A DNA stretch of 64,000 nucleotides, taken from Paraglaciecola mesophila. GTDB lineage: Bacteria; Pseudomonadota; Gammaproteobacteria; Enterobacterales; Alteromonadaceae. The stretch is taken from the NCBI RefSeq assembly GCF_009906955.1, contig NZ_CP047656.1:2125501-2189500 (forward strand). The letters run 5' to 3'. The notes beneath the pieces are model-generated. The model was not told the origin of the DNA, made no database searches, and saw only the letters and a program-made list of their open reading frames with translations. Positions within the stretch are counted from its first letter, which is position 1; the number at the start of each line of letters is the position of its first letter. The position numbers and the translations under genes were made by a program. Positions 18,676 to 27,475 of the stretch are shown piece by piece.

Positions 18676-19323
18676 TCAGCTAGTGCGTTTTTTATCCGCG
18701 CGAGAGGTTTGCCGTATCCCCATTAAGCCCAATAAGAACAGTGCCATTGCAGCGGGTGAAGAAACGGTATTGGTACGTTGCTCAATTGAGATATTGGATA
18801 CGGTTAGGTAGTCATCATAATCAAAATTAAAGTCTTCAATACCAAATTCCAGCGCCACTGAAGCGCCGGCCAATGCACTTACGTCAGCACGTAAGCCATC
18901 ACGCATAAAATCATGAATAAGGTCTCCTTTGTCATCGACTAAAGTGACGTAAGCACTGTCTGCTATCGAGTCAAATGCCAAGGAAATAAGTGATGTGTTG
19001 TCTTCAACCACAAAGGCTTGAAACAAATAGATGCCCCAAAACTCCATCGAAGCATTGGCAGATGTTTTGAGTGTGACGCTATTTATACCGGAGACATAGT
19101 TGTCGGCAAATGCAGTAAAGTCGACGTCAAATGCGGAGACCTCCTGATTATCGGCCACATCGTAATAATTTACATCTCCTGACCATCCATTGAGACCACC
19201 AGTAAAATCTGTATTGATAAGCCCGGCATACGCCGTGCCACACAGCATTGAACCGGCAAGTAAAAACAGCGAGTTAACGGCTGTTTTAAGCACGCCCTGC
19301 TTAAATTCAAAATATAGTTTCAT
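18676..19323 (-). CDS. Secreted protein with variant CTERM sorting tail, first gene of GH82-like operon
   Basis: 215 residues. A signal peptide (cleavage near AYA/GLI) is followed by a beta-rich body (TDFTGGLNGWSGDV...) resembling choice-of-anchor or galactose-binding-type domains. The C-terminus is a PEP-CTERM-like tail, SSPAAMALFLLGLMGI then basic residues, but with SSP in place of VPEP. Exosortase-type processing would place it at the surface. It is the promoter-proximal gene, 80 bp before the beta-helix enzyme, and the PUL palindrome lies 185 bp upstream. A carbohydrate-binding role is inference from context. It has no sigma-54-like promoter, unlike the three other CTERM genes in the window. 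Confidence 0.7.
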   Translation of the reverse strand: MKLYFEFKQGVLKTAVNSLFLLAGSMLCGTAYAGLINTDFTGGLNGWSGDVNYYDVADNQEVSAFDVDFTAFADNYVSGINSVTLKTSANASMEFWGIYLFQAFVVEDNTSLISLAFDSIADSAYVTLVDDKGDLIHDFMRDGLRADVSALAGASVALEFGIEDFNFDYDDYLTVSNISIEQRTNTVSSPAAMALFLLGLMGIRQTSRADKKRTS

Positions 19324-19507
19324 GTGTTCCTGTTCCTCATTTTAAATGATTGTTATCAGTTAGCAGCGAGGGACAGCTCCGATGAATATCGCCTCGCAGT
19401 CATATTGGCTGTGCCACCTGTCGCCAACGGAAAATGCACCCCATTCAATAAAATGTACGACTTGGAACATTTTGTTACTGCAATGTAACTTAACATTAAA
19501 TTTATGT

Positions 19508-19522
19508 AAACATCATATGTAT
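19508..19522. promoter_or_regulatory. Putative PUL operator (site 4)
   Basis: AAACATCATATGTAT is the palindrome with one change in the right arm, and contains the shared 12-mer on the minus strand. It is 185 bp upstream of the CTERM-like gene that opens the GH82-like operon. Confidence 0.7.
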
Positions 19523-19769
19523 ATAATATGATAATCCCCATTCGTTTTTAATGCCAACAAGAGAACAGAGCCACCAATAATCTTCTTTGGGCAAATATCA
19601 GCCCTTGTAATGGCAACTAAGAATGTTTTCGCTAAACACCCGTAAGCCCCTGGCATTCGTAGCGTAATTCTGCTGCCCGATTCACGGGAAGGTCACCTCT
19701 AACCACCGCTGGACAGCAAATAGAGTGAATGACTTATCAAGGTCGTTTTTGAAGAGTATGGATTGGTCA

Positions 19770-20046
19770 TACCAATTCCATTAAATAATTGGCCCCTCAG
19801 AGTTCATCCAGCGGGTTTTGAACAAGGCGTCGGTGTGTAGTAATGGTTGTTCCCTTTCAAATATCGAGAACGTAGTGCAAAACCCGCTGGGGAATTCCCT
19901 TCGGGCGAATTTTAAAAGGACTTACTCTGTGTTGCTCAAACTCGAAAGAGCACAGGTTAGTTTTTAATAAAGGGCTATCATTTAAGCGCCTTGATTAAGT
20001 CCTTTTAAATTTTCGCTGAGTGGTTAATTATTTAATGGAATTGGTA
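19770..20046. mobile_element. MITE, near-complete copy A (277 bp)
   Basis: The ends are perfect 21-bp inverted repeats, TACCAATTCCATTAAATAAT(T) and complement. Inside are two further inverted pairs, CCAGCGGGTTTTG/CAAAACCCGCTGG and TTTAAAAGGACTTA/TAAGTCCTTTTAAA. No transposase is encoded. It is nearly identical to copy B at 50300-50562 except for an internal segment near AGAGCAC. The flanking trinucleotides no longer match, so it may be the older insertion. It sits just after the stop of the TBDR (20120). Confidence 0.88.
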
Positions 20047-20119
20047 TAAGAAACAGCAGAATGTAACAGCACTCATAAACAGAAGGCGCCTCGATATAGA
20101 GGCGCTGCGGTATCAGTAA

Positions 20120-23100
20120 CTAAAAGCTTGCGCGCACTCCCATGGCGTATCTAGGACCACTGGACTCGAGAGATAAAAACTGCGAGTCGTAGCGGCCATG
20201 CTGTCTGGTAAAGGAATCAGTTAGGTTTGTCCCCTCCACAAAAACCTGAATATCTTTGGTAATATTGTAAGCAACCCTAGCATCTATTTGATCATACTGC
20301 TCCGTAAACCAAGGCTCTACGCCTTGTAATCGAGTGAAAAATTCCTCGCGATTATTGTATGCAATTCGAGCCTCAATTTTTGTGTCATCGTAGAAAAGCA
20401 CGATGTTTTGAGAATCTCCTAAGCCTGGCAATGCGATATTATTATCAATCACATTTACATCGAATTCGTCTTCAGCACTAACAAAGGTCAGATTCGCAGA
20501 AAAGCCAACGTATTTTAAAAGCCCAGGTAATGAATCAAAGGTATGCTGGAAACCAATTTCGAAGCCGTCAACACTGGTTTTTTCTAGGTTACGTGGACGG
20601 GTAATATCAAAATAAATGGTGTTGCCATCAATGTTACTTCTATCTTCAGTGATGAGATCTAAGCTATTGGGTTCACTTAAGGTGACAGGCTCTCGAGCAA
20701 TCCCACTCACAATAAAGCCATCGATATCTTTACGAAAATATCCAACGGTCAGGTAACTCGTTTGATTGTAATACCACTCAAATGACACATCATAGTTATT
20801 GGCAAGAAAAGGGCTTAGGTCGGGATTTCCCGCTGTGGCTTCTAAACTCGACAAGCGCACTTGCTGGGCAAATGCTGGGGCAGGGTTAAGCAATGTCATA
20901 TCCGGCCGCGTTAAGGTTTTCGAATAAGCAGCACGCAACACGATTTCGTCCGTCACATCGAGTTTTGCATTTACACTTGGTAGCCACTTGCGATAATCAG
21001 CGCTGGCAGTAACTTCTTCTGGTGCGCCCAACGTACTGATCAACACATCTCCAGTTGTGCCAGCGGGAGCCAAATCAAGAAATACTCGATTAGCGCCAGT
21101 AGAATCAACACTGGTATCGGTAAAGCGTAAACCTGCATTAATTGTTAACGGCATAGATGAGACGTCAAACTCAAACATAGCATTCACATAAGCGGATAAG
21201 ATGTCTTCTTGCACATTATAGGACCGTGATGGATCGACTATCGCATCGTATGATTGAAAGGTGGCTGCTGACGTGCCGGGGGCCAACCCATTTAGCTCGT
21301 CTCGCAAGACCAGTGTTTCGGGTTGTGAATAGTAGGCAAGTAGAGCTTCTGGGTCGAAATACACTGAATCATTAGCGAAATCACCGTTTGCTGCACTTAA
21401 AAAATCTTGTCGATTTACCGAGGTAAATAGGGACGCCGGCAGAGGCACCCGATTTAACAGATAAAATTGCGGATCGGGTGATCGTTTGTTCACCCTAGTT
21501 TTCTCTTGGGAAGACGCAATTGCGCCAAAGGTAACTTGGGTCAGGTATTCATGGTCAGGCAGCCATTTAATATCTATTTTCGCCTCATCAATATCATCCT
21601 CAAAGGTAAAACCTTCTCTTTGACCAAACCATGAGGCTTGATCATTCACATCGGCTACCTCAACTGGTTCTCCCAATACATAATCAAACTGATTAACAAG
21701 GCCGTCCCCATTTAAGTCTGTACTTGACGGAGTAAAGTTAAAATTGGTTTGCAGAGGCGCATCGGTACCTTGGCTATTATCGATTCGCTGTAGTTTATCG
21801 CTAGCTCTGACCACCACGTAATAATCTTTACCAGCCGCTGGGTTTTCTGAACTGGATGTGGATATATCCACATTCGCGGACAACTGGTCGTTAATAAACC
21901 ACTCTAGGTTTGCGCCAAACTGCCCCGCTGTCGCTGGCCGATTTCGCGCTTGATAAACGTTCATCGGTCCTTCGATCATGTCATACCGAGTCACAACATT
22001 GTTTTCATCTACCAGCATGTTGTGTAGATCATTTTTATTGCGATGGGAAATTCTTGAAATGGCTTGCGTCTTAATATCAAAATCGGTGTACATACCATCA
22101 AAGGTTAATGTCATGTCATCAGAAATCGCAAACTGTACTGTCCCCGTGTACCCAGTGCGCGTTCTGTCCTCTTCTGTACGCATAAAATTATGCTGTCGTT
22201 GGTACACATAATTGCCCACACCATTGCCCTGACCATCAGCAAAGCGCCACAAATCATCCTCTCCAATGACCCATGGGTCAAAACGTTGTGAGTCTGGCGA
22301 CCACGAAGTAATTGACGAATCTAATGTCGCTTTGCGCTCTTGGTGTGAAATAGACAACAATACGCCCACTTTATCATCCGCAAACGTATTGCTGATGAAC
22401 CCAAACAGATTTGGTGTGACTTCATTTGACTTGTCCTCATATGCTCCTTTTGCACTGACAACGGCTTTAAATTTCCCAATGTCTAAAGGCCGCTGAGTTT
22501 TCAAATTGATGGTTGAGCCTATTCCGCCTTCTTGTAAAGCAACACTTGAGGTTTTAAATACATCAACGCTGCCAATGAGTTCAGCCGAAAGTAAGTCAAA
22601 GTTGAACGCTCTGCCTTCAGCATCCGACGCCATGCGCCGACCATTTACCAATACGGTATTGAATTGAGGCCCAAATCCTCGCACTGTGATTTGCTGCCCT
22701 TCACCACCACTGCGATCGATAGACACACCAGAAATGCGCTGGAGTGACTCGGCAACATTCGCATCCGGAAACTTACCTATGTCCTCGGCGACGATGCTAT
22801 CTTGAATAAAATTGCTGTTCTTTTTGAAGTCAGCGACAGCAGTTAAACTCTGCCTGATCCCACTCACAGAGATAACTTCAACCTCTTGCGTGTTAGCCTC
22901 TTCATGGCTAGTAGTGTCACTTGTGGCAACCTGTGCATTCGCAACTGTACTCAAAACAGCGAATACAGATGCAGCGATTTTGCTCTTTTTATGATTAAAC
23001 ATGTTGTGTCTCTCAAAACTTGGATCTACAAAAATAGATATCTTTCCTTTCTCATCCGAAATGACCTCAAGCTCTGTGCCTTCAAGTAACAATTCTAGCG

Positions 23101-23416
23101 CTTCGCTAGACGTGTACTTTCCGACTACCAAATTAGTTTCTACATTTTCAATGTTAGCCACTGGAAACATAAAAGTGATATCCGCTTGCTCTGCAAATTG
23201 AATTAACGATAAGAAAGCCGTTTGTTTTGGAATATTGAAATCTAATTTCTCATCATTCTCAGCTGAAATCGCTTGATTTGAAAAAACGATAAGCGAAAAA
23301 ATGAATGAAACAACGATTTCAATTATTTTCCATTTACTCAGCGCATTTTTTTTCTGCGCTCGCATACAAGACGAACCAAGTTTAATTTTCCCCCAGTTAG
23401 AAAATGGGCTTCGCAT
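20120..23416 (-). CDS. TonB-dependent receptor with N-terminal STN signalling domain (FecA-type)
   Basis: About 1098 residues. After a long signal peptide (ending AISA) an STN domain (PKQTAFLSLIQFAEQADITF ... LLLEGTELEV) occupies the mature N-terminus. It is the part that contacts a periplasmic FecR-type protein. A TonB-box-like VEVISVSGIRQSL, plug (IQDSIVAEDIGKFPDANVAE, ITVRGFGPQFNTVLVNGR) and barrel ending MGVRASF follow. The start is uncertain: 23416 has GGTGAG upstream, 23365 is a shorter alternative and a TTG at 23506 is also in frame. The ECF sigma and FecR genes diverge from it, forming a substrate-sensing surface signalling system. It lies inside the PUL, so an algal oligosaccharide ligand is likely but unproven. 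Confidence 0.9.
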   Translation of the reverse strand: MRSPFSNWGKIKLGSSCMRAQKKNALSKWKIIEIVVSFIFSLIVFSNQAISAENDEKLDFNIPKQTAFLSLIQFAEQADITFMFPVANIENVETNLVVGKYTSSEALELLLEGTELEVISDEKGKISIFVDPSFERHNMFNHKKSKIAASVFAVLSTVANAQVATSDTTSHEEANTQEVEVISVSGIRQSLTAVADFKKNSNFIQDSIVAEDIGKFPDANVAESLQRISGVSIDRSGGEGQQITVRGFGPQFNTVLVNGRRMASDAEGRAFNFDLLSAELIGSVDVFKTSSVALQEGGIGSTINLKTQRPLDIGKFKAVVSAKGAYEDKSNEVTPNLFGFISNTFADDKVGVLLSISHQERKATLDSSITSWSPDSQRFDPWVIGEDDLWRFADGQGNGVGNYVYQRQHNFMRTEEDRTRTGYTGTVQFAISDDMTLTFDGMYTDFDIKTQAISRISHRNKNDLHNMLVDENNVVTRYDMIEGPMNVYQARNRPATAGQFGANLEWFINDQLSANVDISTSSSENPAAGKDYYVVVRASDKLQRIDNSQGTDAPLQTNFNFTPSSTDLNGDGLVNQFDYVLGEPVEVADVNDQASWFGQREGFTFEDDIDEAKIDIKWLPDHEYLTQVTFGAIASSQEKTRVNKRSPDPQFYLLNRVPLPASLFTSVNRQDFLSAANGDFANDSVYFDPEALLAYYSQPETLVLRDELNGLAPGTSAATFQSYDAIVDPSRSYNVQEDILSAYVNAMFEFDVSSMPLTINAGLRFTDTSVDSTGANRVFLDLAPAGTTGDVLISTLGAPEEVTASADYRKWLPSVNAKLDVTDEIVLRAAYSKTLTRPDMTLLNPAPAFAQQVRLSSLEATAGNPDLSPFLANNYDVSFEWYYNQTSYLTVGYFRKDIDGFIVSGIAREPVTLSEPNSLDLITEDRSNIDGNTIYFDITRPRNLEKTSVDGFEIGFQHTFDSLPGLLKYVGFSANLTFVSAEDEFDVNVIDNNIALPGLGDSQNIVLFYDDTKIEARIAYNNREEFFTRLQGVEPWFTEQYDQIDARVAYNITKDIQVFVEGTNLTDSFTRQHGRYDSQFLSLESSGPRYAMGVRASF

Positions 23417-23518
23417 TAAATTAGAATACTCACCTTTAATCCAAAAATTATTAATCAATTGATTTAAAAGAATATATTTCATAAAAAATACATACCACAA
23501 CATCAAACATTATTTATA

Positions 23519-23571
23519 TTAACATATGCAATTAAATATATTAACATATGTAACTAAAGGTCATATGTTAA
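23519..23571. promoter_or_regulatory. Three TTAACATATG repeats between TBDR and ECF sigma genes
   Basis: TTAACATATG occurs at 23519-23528 and 23541-23550 (22 bp apart, two helical turns) and inverted at 23562-23571. The divergent TBDR and sigma genes flank it. The motif shares AACATATG with the PUL palindrome but is not the same arrangement, so it may be a weaker array for the same regulator or a site for another protein. Confidence 0.6.
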
Positions 23572-23706
23572 AGCACGACCTTCATGACACATAAAACGAA
23601 GGCGTGAAGTGATACGCCTATGCATGAAAAATACGACGCAATAGCGGAAATTTTACAATCAATCGTCTTTAACGTGAGGCAAGCGTAAAGGCGTTACAAT
23701 GTAAGA

Positions 23707-24279
23707 GTGAGAACGGTTATTAATAATACGTTTACTAAGTTATACCTGGCCTCTAGGGATAGCCTCAGCCGCTTTGTGGCGGCAATTGTGCCCCCTAACG
23801 AAATCGAAGATGTGGTTCAAGAAACATACGTGCGTATTTGTCAGGCAAAAAATACTGAAAAGATACTCTCGAAAAAGTCGTTCATGTATACCACAGCCAA
23901 AAACCTAGCGTTAGATTATCAAAAGAGAGCATCGACAAAATTGCTCGATGATAAGATAGAATGGAGTGAACGCGAGTCACTCATGTGTGATGGTGATACC
24001 GATCGAACCCTAAATGACGTGATAGCGAAAGACGAATTTTCAACCTTGTGCGAAGCAATCAGACAGCTCCCCACACAATGCCGAAAGGTCTTCGTTCTTA
24101 AAAAAGTATATGGCTATACCCAAAGAGAGATTGCTAAAGAAATAGGGATAAGTGAAAGTACGGTTGAAAAGCACATTTCAACTGGGTTGAAGCGTTGTAT
24201 CCAACTTTCTCAGCGCGAATCTTTAGCCCCACAAGCAAGTACGTTAGTTAAGACGAAGAAAAGAGGAAATATAGATTAG
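23707..24279 (+). CDS. FecI-like ECF sigma factor
   Basis: 190 residues, beginning at a GTG; no ATG is available. Region 2 includes EIEDVVQETYVRI (core binding and -10 recognition), and region 4 includes GYTQREIAKEIGISESTVEKHISTGLKRC, a helix-turn-helix for the -35 element. The spacing matches the FecI subfamily. The stop codon is one base from the start of the FecR gene. With the divergent STN-type TBDR it forms a transmembrane signalling trio: ligand binding at the receptor should free this factor to transcribe target genes, probably including the receptor. Confidence 0.93.
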   Translation: MRTVINNTFTKLYLASRDSLSRFVAAIVPPNEIEDVVQETYVRICQAKNTEKILSKKSFMYTTAKNLALDYQKRASTKLLDDKIEWSERESLMCDGDTDRTLNDVIAKDEFSTLCEAIRQLPTQCRKVFVLKKVYGYTQREIAKEIGISESTVEKHISTGLKRCIQLSQRESLAPQASTLVKTKKRGNID

Positions 24280-24280
24280 T

Positions 24281-25351
24281 ATGGGCAATATCCACATCCT
24301 GAATACTCAGCACCTAAGCAGTGAGAAGGCTCTTGAGAACGCCTGTGATTGGATTGCTAAAATAGACCGAGGCTTATCAGAGTCGGAAAAAAAAAGCTTT
24401 CAAGCCTGGTTGCATGAGCAGCCCGACAATCTAGATTATGCGCTAAAAGCGGCTAAGATGTGGGACAAGTTAGATGACTTGGAGCGGCTAGCGGATATCT
24501 TTCCTAAAAGCCAAAATCAGAGACGCAAAACACCTATTCTGCGGGGGGCAATCGCCGCCTCTACCTTGCTTATGCTTACACTTGCACTGTACAATCTTAA
24601 TGGTCACTTTTCATACCAAAATGGACGAATGCACACAGACGCCTCTGTGTCTAAATATCACACGAATGTAGGGCAAATTGACACCATCACCCTACCAGAC
24701 AACAGTGTACTCGCAATGAATACCGACACTGCTGTAAACATGAAATACACGGAGCATTTTCGAGTGTTAGAGCTCATAAAAGGTGAGATTAATATCCAGG
24801 TCGCCCATGATACATCTCGACCTCTTAGTGTATTAGCGAATGGAAAAGTCATACAAGCAGTGGGAACCGCTTTCAATGTTGAAGTCACAAAAGACTCAAC
24901 CGAGCTTATTGTCACTGATGGAAAAGTACTAGTGGAAGATAAATCAACGAACCAATTCACGTCGGATATTGCCAATAATAAAATAAATTTACCCGTCACT
25001 TCTTTAGCCATTCATAAGGGTGAAAAAATTGACTTTCATAAAAACAAAAATTTAAAAACAAGCGATGCTATTATCAAACTATCGTCTCAAGATATTATTT
25101 CTAGTTTATCTTGGCAAGAGAAAAAGTTAATTTTTCGCGGTGAAAAACTCTCCCATGTTATTAATGAAATAAATCGTTATACAGACACTAAGTTATCTTT
25201 AGATAATAATAATAAATTAAAAAATATAAATGTTATTGGTGTGTTTAAAACCAATGAAATTGCAGATTTACTTGAACAGTTTGAGAAAAACTTCAACATT
25301 CAACATACTAAAAAAAATAAAAATACAATCACCTTATATTTAGCGAGTTAA
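24281..25351 (+). CDS. FecR-like anti-sigma/sigma regulator
   Basis: 356 residues. The N-terminal cytoplasmic region (ALENACDWIAKIDRGLSESE, FQAWL) is the sigma-binding DUF4880-type segment. One membrane helix lies near 87-105 (GAIAASTLLMLTLALYNL). A periplasmic FecR domain (TITLPDNSVLAMNTDTAV... VQAVGTAFNVEV-like motif) and a C-terminal STN-like region (LIFRGEKLSHVINEINRYTD) that can dock with the receptor follow. The 3' part is distinctly AT- and Lys/Asn-rich. It is translationally coupled with the upstream sigma gene. Confidence 0.92.
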   Translation: MGNIHILNTQHLSSEKALENACDWIAKIDRGLSESEKKSFQAWLHEQPDNLDYALKAAKMWDKLDDLERLADIFPKSQNQRRKTPILRGAIAASTLLMLTLALYNLNGHFSYQNGRMHTDASVSKYHTNVGQIDTITLPDNSVLAMNTDTAVNMKYTEHFRVLELIKGEINIQVAHDTSRPLSVLANGKVIQAVGTAFNVEVTKDSTELIVTDGKVLVEDKSTNQFTSDIANNKINLPVTSLAIHKGEKIDFHKNKNLKTSDAIIKLSSQDIISSLSWQEKKLIFRGEKLSHVINEINRYTDTKLSLDNNNKLKNINVIGVFKTNEIADLLEQFEKNFNIQHTKKNKNTITLYLAS

Positions 25352-25430
25352 TTATTTCATACCTCAGTTGAATGGTTTACCACTTTTTATTCCTTGCCTG
25401 TATTTATCCAATCAAGAACAGAGCAATCTA

Positions 25431-26099
25431 TTACATATGATTGCTCGAAAGGTACTTAGTCCAATATTTACCACTGTTGCCGATATGTTCATTCATAATA
25501 TCCAATACAGCCGTTACATCCCTGTTTTCTAAAGCACTGATAATACGCTTATGTTCTTCGATACTTTGTCTAATACGCGATGCATTGAGCCGCACATTGG
25601 ACTGCATGGCCAGTAAAATCAGTCGATTTCTGCGCCACAGGTCGACCGCTTTTCGATTGTAGTGATTTTTTACCGTCAACCAGTGGAACTGCGTATCCAA
25701 TGCTCGATACTCTTTATCTGTCGCTGTCTCCATTTCATTCAGCAAAGATTCCATTTCATGCCTATCTTCATCACTGTGCTCTTCAACAAACCAAGACATT
25801 AAATACGGCTCCAGTAATTGTAAAATCTCGAATACATCTCGCAGCGTATTGTATTCAAACCTCGCTACTCTGGCGCCGCTGTTTGGCTCAACGGTAACAA
25901 ACCCCTCACCTTGTAATTGCTTTAATGCTTCTCTGATCGGGTTGATGCTGGTTTGGTACTTTTCAGCCAGCTTAGTTGACACTAAACGATCGCCGCTTTG
26001 AAAAACTGCATTGGCGATATCATTTAAAATATACGCATAAATCGTACTTTTCTCACTGATCAAGGGCGAAACTAATGGTGATTCTTTTTGTTCAAGCAT
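25431..26099 (-). CDS. GntR-family transcriptional regulator, FCD (FadR/DgoR) subfamily
   Basis: 222 residues. The N-terminal winged helix (about 15-80) carries GDRLVSTKLAEKYQTSINPIREALKQLQGEGFV, the GntR signature. The C-terminal all-helical FCD domain shows metal/ligand residues in the expected order: Asp135, His139 (LDTQFHW), His183 (EEHKRI) and His205 (NEHIG). It is the last gene of an operon with a galactonate-dehydratase-like enzyme and an MFS transporter, the arrangement of DgoR-type regulators that sense a sugar-acid intermediate. It is the only one-component DNA-binding regulator inside the PUL, so it is the best candidate for the AAACAT-N3-ATGTTT sites. Repression relieved by an effector would fit their overlap with promoters. 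Confidence 0.93.
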   Translation of the reverse strand: MLEQKESPLVSPLISEKSTIYAYILNDIANAVFQSGDRLVSTKLAEKYQTSINPIREALKQLQGEGFVTVEPNSGARVARFEYNTLRDVFEILQLLEPYLMSWFVEEHSDEDRHEMESLLNEMETATDKEYRALDTQFHWLTVKNHYNRKAVDLWRRNRLILLAMQSNVRLNASRIRQSIEEHKRIISALENRDVTAVLDIMNEHIGNSGKYWTKYLSSNHM

Positions 26100-26124
26100 T
26101 TTAGGGTAACCGCTTCCATTAATG

Positions 26125-27447
26125 TTATTTTTCAGTCTGAATTTGTTCTACTTTACCAACCAAGAACAAATATGAACAGCAACCAATCAGGGCCAAAGAG
26201 GCAATAAAAATCAATGCTGGTTTAAAGTCACCGTCTTTCACCAGCCAGCCAATCACAATGGGGACAATGACAGCTGACAAGCCACCAATAAAGTTAAAAC
26301 ATCCCCCCACTAAACCAACTAACTTTTTAGGGGAGATAAGCGATACAAATACCCATGCAATAGACGATAAACCATTGCCAAAAAATGCTAGCGATAGAAA
26401 CGTAATGATCCAAAATGTATCATCCGTGTAGTTGGCACCTACTATACTCATTGTCAGCATTAACCCAATGATAATTGGCGCTTTACGAGACACCTCTTTT
26501 GATACCCCTTTACGAACCAGAAAGTCCGAGGCGAAACCTGACACCAACACCCCAAAAAATGCAGCGAGAAACGGGACTGACGCCAAAAAGCCTGACTTGA
26601 TAAAATCAAGGCCACGATATTCGACCAAATACGTTGGAAACCAAGTTAAGAAAAACATCAATGTTCCCCCAAGACAGAATTGCCCTATGTATATGCCCCA
26701 GAGTTTTTTATGGCCAAAGGCCAACTTGAAATGCGCTGCATCAAAGGTTATTTTTTTGACTTTTGGTGCTGACGTTGTTAATGGTGCCTCAACCGTTAGC
26801 AAGTCTAACTCTTGCTGGCTGATCTTCGGGTGATCCTTTGGGTCACGATAAAAAATATACCAAACCACCGCCCATGCAATGCCAATGATGCCCGAAATGA
26901 TGAATAATCCACGCCAGCCAAAATAGTTTTGTATCACAGCTAACACAGGCATTAAGAACGCCAATCCGATAAATTGCCCAGAGGTGTACACAGCGATTGC
27001 CGATGCCCGCTCACTTTCTGGAAACCATGACGTAATAATTTTGTTATTACACGGATAAGAAGGCGCTTCAAATACACCTATGGCCATTCTACAGCCTATG
27101 AGAGCGCTAAAAGACGAGATCACGCCTTGAATCAAGGTTGCCAAGGACCACGCAATTAGAATAAACGGATACAAGATGCGTGTTTTAACCACATCTACCG
27201 CTATCCCGCCGGGTATCTGTAAAATTGAGTAAGTCCAGCCAAATGCTGAAAATACCAGCCCCATTTGTACTGACGTAAGCGACAGTTCGTCAGATAACGC
27301 CGATGCCGCTACCGATATATTGGTGCGATCCATGTAATTAATGACCACAGTGATAAACACGAGCAACAGAACATTAAACCGTTTTCTCGTCGTTTTTTGA
27401 ACCGCTGCGCCTTTATCCACAGGCGCAATGTGCACATTGTTTGGCAT
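26125..27447 (-). CDS. MFS transporter, anion:cation symporter family (hexuronate/galactonate type)
   Basis: About 440 residues with twelve predicted membrane segments. The ATG at 27447 is chosen because AGGATAA precedes it; an upstream frame start would overlap the dehydratase gene by 23 bp. The loop YMDRTNISVAASALSDEL and the later FEAPSYPCNNKIITSWFPESERASA segment are characteristic of ExuT/DgoT-like sugar-acid symporters. It lies 28 bp after the dehydratase gene and 25 bp before the GntR gene. Inner-membrane uptake of an aldonate or an unsaturated/anhydro sugar acid with H+ or Na+ is likely. Confidence 0.9.
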   Translation of the reverse strand: MPNNVHIAPVDKGAAVQKTTRKRFNVLLLVFITVVINYMDRTNISVAASALSDELSLTSVQMGLVFSAFGWTYSILQIPGGIAVDVVKTRILYPFILIAWSLATLIQGVISSFSALIGCRMAIGVFEAPSYPCNNKIITSWFPESERASAIAVYTSGQFIGLAFLMPVLAVIQNYFGWRGLFIISGIIGIAWAVVWYIFYRDPKDHPKISQQELDLLTVEAPLTTSAPKVKKITFDAAHFKLAFGHKKLWGIYIGQFCLGGTLMFFLTWFPTYLVEYRGLDFIKSGFLASVPFLAAFFGVLVSGFASDFLVRKGVSKEVSRKAPIIIGLMLTMSIVGANYTDDTFWIITFLSLAFFGNGLSSIAWVFVSLISPKKLVGLVGGCFNFIGGLSAVIVPIVIGWLVKDGDFKPALIFIASLALIGCCSYLFLVGKVEQIQTEK

Positions 27448-27475
27448 AATATTTATCCTAAGCCTTTTAAGGTCT

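Larger units (their letters stand above)
19324..20119. other. Gene-free stretch with operator and MITE
   Basis: This 796-bp stretch separates the promoter of the CTERM/GH82-like/GH16 operon from the 3' end of the second TBDR. It contains the operator at 19508-19522 and a 277-bp MITE at 19770-20046. I see no convincing gene in it. Confidence 0.75.
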
